Positions 60,214-64,000 of a stretch of 64,000 bases of DNA are shown one piece after another (the first letter of the stretch is position 1; every line of letters starts with the position of its first letter). Below the pieces are notes generated by a model. That model searched no databases. It was not told the DNA's origin and was given only the letters and a program-made list of their open reading frames with translations. Source of the stretch: Pigmentiphaga humi (lineage in GTDB: Bacteria; Pseudomonadota; Gammaproteobacteria; Burkholderiales; Burkholderiaceae_B); the NCBI RefSeq assembly GCF_900606115.1, contig NZ_UWPJ01000026.1, positions 122,305-186,304 of the forward strand. Reading direction: 5' to 3'. A program made the translations under genes and the position numbers.

Positions 60214-61557
60214 ATGATGCCAGTCTCCGCATCTCACTTGACCGGCCTAACCTCCGACCGACCGGTCTGGATAGTCTGGCTACTTGTCGGGTTGACGCTC
60301 GCATTTTCGCTGACGCCGTTCTTAACCGTTGGCAGCGCCGGACTGGAAGCCAGTCACATCAATGAAGGATCGGCACTTCGGCAATTGCAGTACGGCGCCC
60401 TGTTTGCACTGGCCTTCTGGCTGGTCTGGCGGCGTCCTGCAGCAACACTGATGCAATTACGTGCGATCAATCCGTTTCTGATCGTGGTGCTGTGTTATTG
60501 CGTGCTCAGTATGCTGTGGTCGGTCGCGCCGATGACAACATTCAAGCGCGTGGTCCTGCAGGCAGGATTGCTGCTGACCGCGATGGCGATCGCCCCCCCC
60601 GTAGTGCACCCCCGTCACATGTTGCGAACGGTCAAAGGAACTCTGACCGTCCTTCTAGCGGTATCCTGCGTCGTAGCGCTGATTTTCCCGAAGATTGGCG
60701 TGACGTACGAACTCGGCGGCGCATGGCGGGGCATCATGTGGCAGAAAAACGATATGGGCAGCGTAGCCGGTTTTGCCTCCATGCTCTGGCTGCGCGATTG
60801 GCTGACCACACGCGAAGGCAGCTGGCGCGCCCTGCTTGCGCTGGTGTTTTGCCTATTCATGCTGGTCATGGCCAAGAGCGCGACGTCGCTACTTGTCACG
60901 ATCATCGGCATGACGCTTTATTTGCTGCTGCGGCGCCGCTTACTCGCCGGGCGGCACGCGGGCGCATTGGTGTTCCTCGCTCTTGCTCTGCCGTTGCTCT
61001 ATGCCTTCCTCGGCTTTTTCCTGATGACCGGCCGCCTCCCGCAGTGGTCGGACCTCACCTATGCCGTGACGGCATGGTTCGACAAGAGCCCGGATCTCAC
61101 AGGACGCGGCGATATCTGGGACCTGATAATGCTTTCCATCGCCCAACATCCTTTACTCGGCGCCGGATACGCCGCATTCTGGCTGGACGGCGGCGGACCG
61201 GCGGAATACATCGGCCGAACGCTGGGCTGGATGCCCACGCACGCACACAATGGCTTCGTCGATATCCTTAACGAACTGGGCGGCCTAGGCTTGGTCATCG
61301 TCCTGGCCATGCTCGCCTGGCACATGGTCAGCATCGCGAGGCTCGCCCTGATCGATCGAGACAGTGCAGCCATGCACGCGTCCATCTTCGCCGTCATCGT
61401 GATCAGTAATTTCTCGGAAAGCAGCCTGCTCCGCCACGTTGCCTTTCCGAATATCCTGTTCATGCTGTCCTCTCTGGCAATCACCTCGCAGCTTGCCTGT
61501 GCGCAGCGCGCGGCGCCCCGGATGCCAGCGCAGTCATCCTCCGCCCGCCCGGCATGA
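60214..61557 (+). CDS. O-antigen ligase/polymerase family protein (Wzy type)
   Basis: 447 residues with about eleven membrane helices and one large periplasmic loop. The Wzy_C signature is seen at about 290-330: DLTGRGDIWDLIMLSIAQHP, LLGAGYAAFW, then MPTHAHNGFVDILNELGGLG. The enzyme would polymerise repeat units on the periplasmic side. It starts four bases after epsG and overlaps the glycoside hydrolase gene by four bases, so the four genes form a tight operon. Confidence 0.88.
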   Translation: MMPVSASHLTGLTSDRPVWIVWLLVGLTLAFSLTPFLTVGSAGLEASHINEGSALRQLQYGALFALAFWLVWRRPAATLMQLRAINPFLIVVLCYCVLSMLWSVAPMTTFKRVVLQAGLLLTAMAIAPPVVHPRHMLRTVKGTLTVLLAVSCVVALIFPKIGVTYELGGAWRGIMWQKNDMGSVAGFASMLWLRDWLTTREGSWRALLALVFCLFMLVMAKSATSLLVTIIGMTLYLLLRRRLLAGRHAGALVFLALALPLLYAFLGFFLMTGRLPQWSDLTYAVTAWFDKSPDLTGRGDIWDLIMLSIAQHPLLGAGYAAFWLDGGGPAEYIGRTLGWMPTHAHNGFVDILNELGGLGLVIVLAMLAWHMVSIARLALIDRDSAAMHASIFAVIVISNFSESSLLRHVAFPNILFMLSSLAITSQLACAQRAAPRMPAQSSSARPA

Positions 61558-63962
61558 CCGCCAAATCCGCCCATTCGTGGCAATGCGCGGCGCTCGCCGT
61601 CGCCGGCCTGGCGGCTACTACTCTCTGGAACCATGCGGCCTGGGCCCTGACCGATCAGGCAAGCCGGCCGTATCCATTCACAATTGATGAGCGCCAACTG
61701 CAAGGCCCACCCGATCGCTCTGCGCTGAATCATCCGCTGGGGCTGGCCGACCGGGTATTCGTCCACAACGAGCACTTCTACCGAGTAGGGCCGGACGGCC
61801 GGCGGGGAACCGGCGACGACACGCGCGTTCGCCTGTTCGGCATCAATCTGAGCTTTGGCACGAACTTTCCCGCCCCCGAGGAAGCATCACGCCTGGCACG
61901 TCAGATCCGCAAGGCGGGATTCAATGCGGTCCGCCTGCATCACATGGATTTTCATCTGACCGACGACAGCAGACAGCCTTCCGGCGTGCTATCGACCGGC
62001 CCCTACCCGAGTTTCAATCCCACCGCCGTGGCACGCCTGCGCCGGTTCATCGGCGCGCTGTCGCAAGAGGGCATTTATGTCAATCTCAACATCTTCGTGA
62101 GCTACCAGTTTCGGCCGGAAGTGGACGGCGTGCCAGATTTCGGCAACCTCTCCAACCGCTTGCCGATAGGGTCGTCCGTACACGTTTACCATCCCCGCAT
62201 GGTCGAACGGCAGGAAGCCTACGCGCGCGGCCTGATCGACGCCCTCGCGCTGAAAGGCAATCCTGCGCTGGCGATGGTCGAGATCAGCAACGAAGCCTCC
62301 CTGTTGGCCGCCTGGACGCGCAAGGAATGGGCGACCCATGCCGTTCCTCCCCGCTACGAGCCGGTGTTGCGCTCACAATGGAACGAATGGCTCGTCAAGC
62401 GTTACGGCAGCACAGGCGCCGCGTGCAAGGCCTGGACCACCTGCTCCCCCGGACGCACGGAAGCGCTGGACCTTCCAAGCCGCACTGCCGCAGCGCCGAA
62501 GGCGTCGACGAACTTCGACGAACTGCTGCGGCGCGTGCGCGCCAAATGGCAAACCCTGCTGCCGATCCGAACGGACGAACCGCAGGGGGAGGCCTTGCGG
62601 CTGCGCGACTTCCTGACGTTTCTTGCCGATACCGATCGAACCTACCTGAATCGCATGCGGACTGTGGTGCACGAGGCGACGGACGACATGGTGCCCGTGA
62701 CCGGCACGCAGATGAACTATGGCGGGGTGATGAATTTCGATTCGCACGCTGCGATGGATTACATCGACAACCATGGCTATATCGATCATCCAAACTCCCC
62801 TGAGGGAGCCGGCGAGCAGTCCAACTGGAGCATTCGCAACGCCGCGCTCACCGGCGAGGCATTGAATGTGATGCTCGCGCAGGGATTCCGCCGCGACCGC
62901 CGCAAGCCCTTCGTGCTGAGCGAGTTCAATATGCCGTTCCCTAATCAACAGGCGGCAGGCATTCTCCCAGCTGTGGCGGCCATCGCCGCGTTGCAAGACT
63001 GGGATGGCGTCTTTTTCTTCGACTACCTGGATATCGACACCCCATCGACGGCGCCCTCGGCGTTCAGGCTCAGCGGCGACTGGGGGAAATATGCGCTGGT
63101 GGGCCAGAGCGCGCAGTTGTTCCGCCGCAGCTGGGTCGAGCCCTTGCCTGCGCGCCTGGACGTAGCGCTGCCGTTATCCGCGCGCCAGGCTATCACGGCA
63201 TCCGACCAATACGAAGGCCTGGAAAGCCTCTTCTCCCAGATGGGCGTCAAACCCACCGACGCATGGCACTACCGAATCGCCGCCGACCTGCAGGCCGACT
63301 CGCTGAGGGAACCCGCCAGGCCCGCATCCACGGCCCTCGCCGACCAAGCCAGGCACGACCCAGCCGCGCACATTCTCGAGCTCGACGCGCCCAAGGTGCG
63401 CGGCGTGTTCGCGGATCTGGACGAGCGCTGGCGCGGCCCCCCCGGGCTGCAGGCGCGAATGCTTGCGCGCTCGGATACGACGGTGCAAATTATGCTGACC
63501 CCCTTGGACGACGCGCCGCTGGCGTCGTCGCGCCACATGCTGCTGACGCTGGGCAGCCCGACCGTCGGAACGCAGCCGGGCTCGCACCCCCCCCGCCCGA
63601 AGGTCCTGCAACCCTACAAGGGCCAGGCAGGCCGCTGGACGCTCGAGCCCGACCCCGATAGGCGCGATATGCCGTCCGGTCCCCGCCAGGGTACGGCCCC
63701 GGCCTGGCTGTTCCATCCAGCCGTGTGCGTGCGCTGGAGCGGCATCGCCCCACCCGAGGCCATCTATCCGCTGGATGGGCAGGGCAAACGTTTGCCGGCA
63801 TTGGCTGCCGCCCATGTCCGGCGCGGGGCACAGGCGACGGCTGTCGATCTCGCGAACCTGCCCGACACGGCGCTCAGCCCCTGGTATGAGATCGTGCTGG
63901 ATCCATCGGACAAAGCCGCGAACAACGCGGCGCCGCCCGATTGCACCGCGAGCAGCGAATAG
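61554..63962 (+). CDS. Secreted glycoside hydrolase, cellulase-like (GH5-type clan A)
   Basis: 802 residues with a signal peptide (AALAVAGLAATTLWNHAAWA, cleavage near residue 32). The TIM-barrel shows RLFGINLSFG, KAGFNAVRLHHMDFH, acid/base Glu in LAMVEISNEASLL (about residue 245) and nucleophile Glu in PFVLSEFNMPFPNQQ (about 461). These two carboxylates are the clan GH-A pair. A C-terminal beta-rich region of about 250 residues is unassigned and may bind carbohydrate. EPS clusters often include such an enzyme to trim or release polymer, or to clear failed chains from the periplasm. ATGA-coupled to wzy. Confidence 0.85.
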   Translation: MTAKSAHSWQCAALAVAGLAATTLWNHAAWALTDQASRPYPFTIDERQLQGPPDRSALNHPLGLADRVFVHNEHFYRVGPDGRRGTGDDTRVRLFGINLSFGTNFPAPEEASRLARQIRKAGFNAVRLHHMDFHLTDDSRQPSGVLSTGPYPSFNPTAVARLRRFIGALSQEGIYVNLNIFVSYQFRPEVDGVPDFGNLSNRLPIGSSVHVYHPRMVERQEAYARGLIDALALKGNPALAMVEISNEASLLAAWTRKEWATHAVPPRYEPVLRSQWNEWLVKRYGSTGAACKAWTTCSPGRTEALDLPSRTAAAPKASTNFDELLRRVRAKWQTLLPIRTDEPQGEALRLRDFLTFLADTDRTYLNRMRTVVHEATDDMVPVTGTQMNYGGVMNFDSHAAMDYIDNHGYIDHPNSPEGAGEQSNWSIRNAALTGEALNVMLAQGFRRDRRKPFVLSEFNMPFPNQQAAGILPAVAAIAALQDWDGVFFFDYLDIDTPSTAPSAFRLSGDWGKYALVGQSAQLFRRSWVEPLPARLDVALPLSARQAITASDQYEGLESLFSQMGVKPTDAWHYRIAADLQADSLREPARPASTALADQARHDPAAHILELDAPKVRGVFADLDERWRGPPGLQARMLARSDTTVQIMLTPLDDAPLASSRHMLLTLGSPTVGTQPGSHPPRPKVLQPYKGQAGRWTLEPDPDRRDMPSGPRQGTAPAWLFHPAVCVRWSGIAPPEAIYPLDGQGKRLPALAAAHVRRGAQATAVDLANLPDTALSPWYEIVLDPSDKAANNAAPPDCTASSE

Positions 63963-64000
63963 CGGGCGGCGGCTTCCCGCCCCTCCCCCACGATCAGGCC

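Overview
The window looks like a chromosomal segment of a high-GC betaproteobacterium of the Alcaligenaceae, most likely Bordetella or Achromobacter. The grounds are gene order and families: sixA-glmM-folP-ftsH-rlmE with divergent yhbY, carA-carB upstream of greA, a Bug-type (TctC) periplasmic receptor, a ppk/ppx pair, and a GC-rich dispersed intergenic repeat. This is inference from families; no database was searched. No rRNA or CRISPR array was seen; there is one tRNA (Pro, anticodon TGG).

Region by region. (1) 1-2.1 kb: the 3' end of a ketosynthase, a small exported protein, a zinc-ribbon membrane protein and tRNA-Pro with its terminator. (2) About 2.2-10.5 kb: an accessory island just downstream of the tRNA, visibly more A+T-rich than its surroundings. 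It holds a truncated filamentous-phage replication protein, an OLD-like AAA/TOPRIM nuclease, a DUF262/DUF1524 (GmrSD-like) nuclease, a small tyrosine recombinase that seems internally deleted, and a membrane-tethered receiver-like protein. Two 27-bp recombinase-core-like sites, each with 10-bp arms around the same 7-bp spacer but in opposite orientation, bracket about 6.2 kb of it. (3) 10.6-13.9 kb: topoisomerase IB and a clostripain-like lipoprotein. (4) 14.0-18.1 kb: pstSCAB behind a Pho box. (5) 18.2-24.7 kb: a Fur-boxed siderophore uptake locus (PchR-type regulator, TonB receptor, PepSY protein, cupin, RhtX/FptX-type permease) whose content resembles Pseudomonas fptABCX. (6) 24.7-29.6 kb: a catabolic group with PLP desulfhydrase, Asp/Glu racemase, LigJ-like hydratase, Bug receptor and LysR. 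(7) 29.7-35.0 kb: ppk, ppx, olsB and sixA; ppk and olsB each have a three-repeat Pho box. (8) 35.1-50.0 kb: core housekeeping genes (glmM, folP, ftsH, rlmE, yhbY, greA, carB, carA, tal) with a dioxygenase and a MscS-type channel between carB and greA. (9) 50.0-64.0 kb: a large alkaline-phosphatase-fold transferase and an exopolysaccharide cluster (glycosyltransferase, ugd, GNAT acyltransferase, flippase, EpsF- and EpsG-like chain-length pair, Wzy polymerase, secreted glycoside hydrolase).

How they work together: phosphate starvation would switch on high-affinity uptake (pst), polyphosphate metabolism (ppk) and phosphorus-free ornithine lipids (olsB) through Pho boxes lying within 17 kb. Iron starvation would derepress the siderophore locus, whose regulator is transcribed divergently from pstS. 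The EPS genes cover precursor synthesis, flipping, polymerisation, length control and trimming. The most promising less-described unit is the small-recombinase island and its paired core sites. A GraL-like promoter/terminator leader in front of greA is the most interesting regulatory signal.
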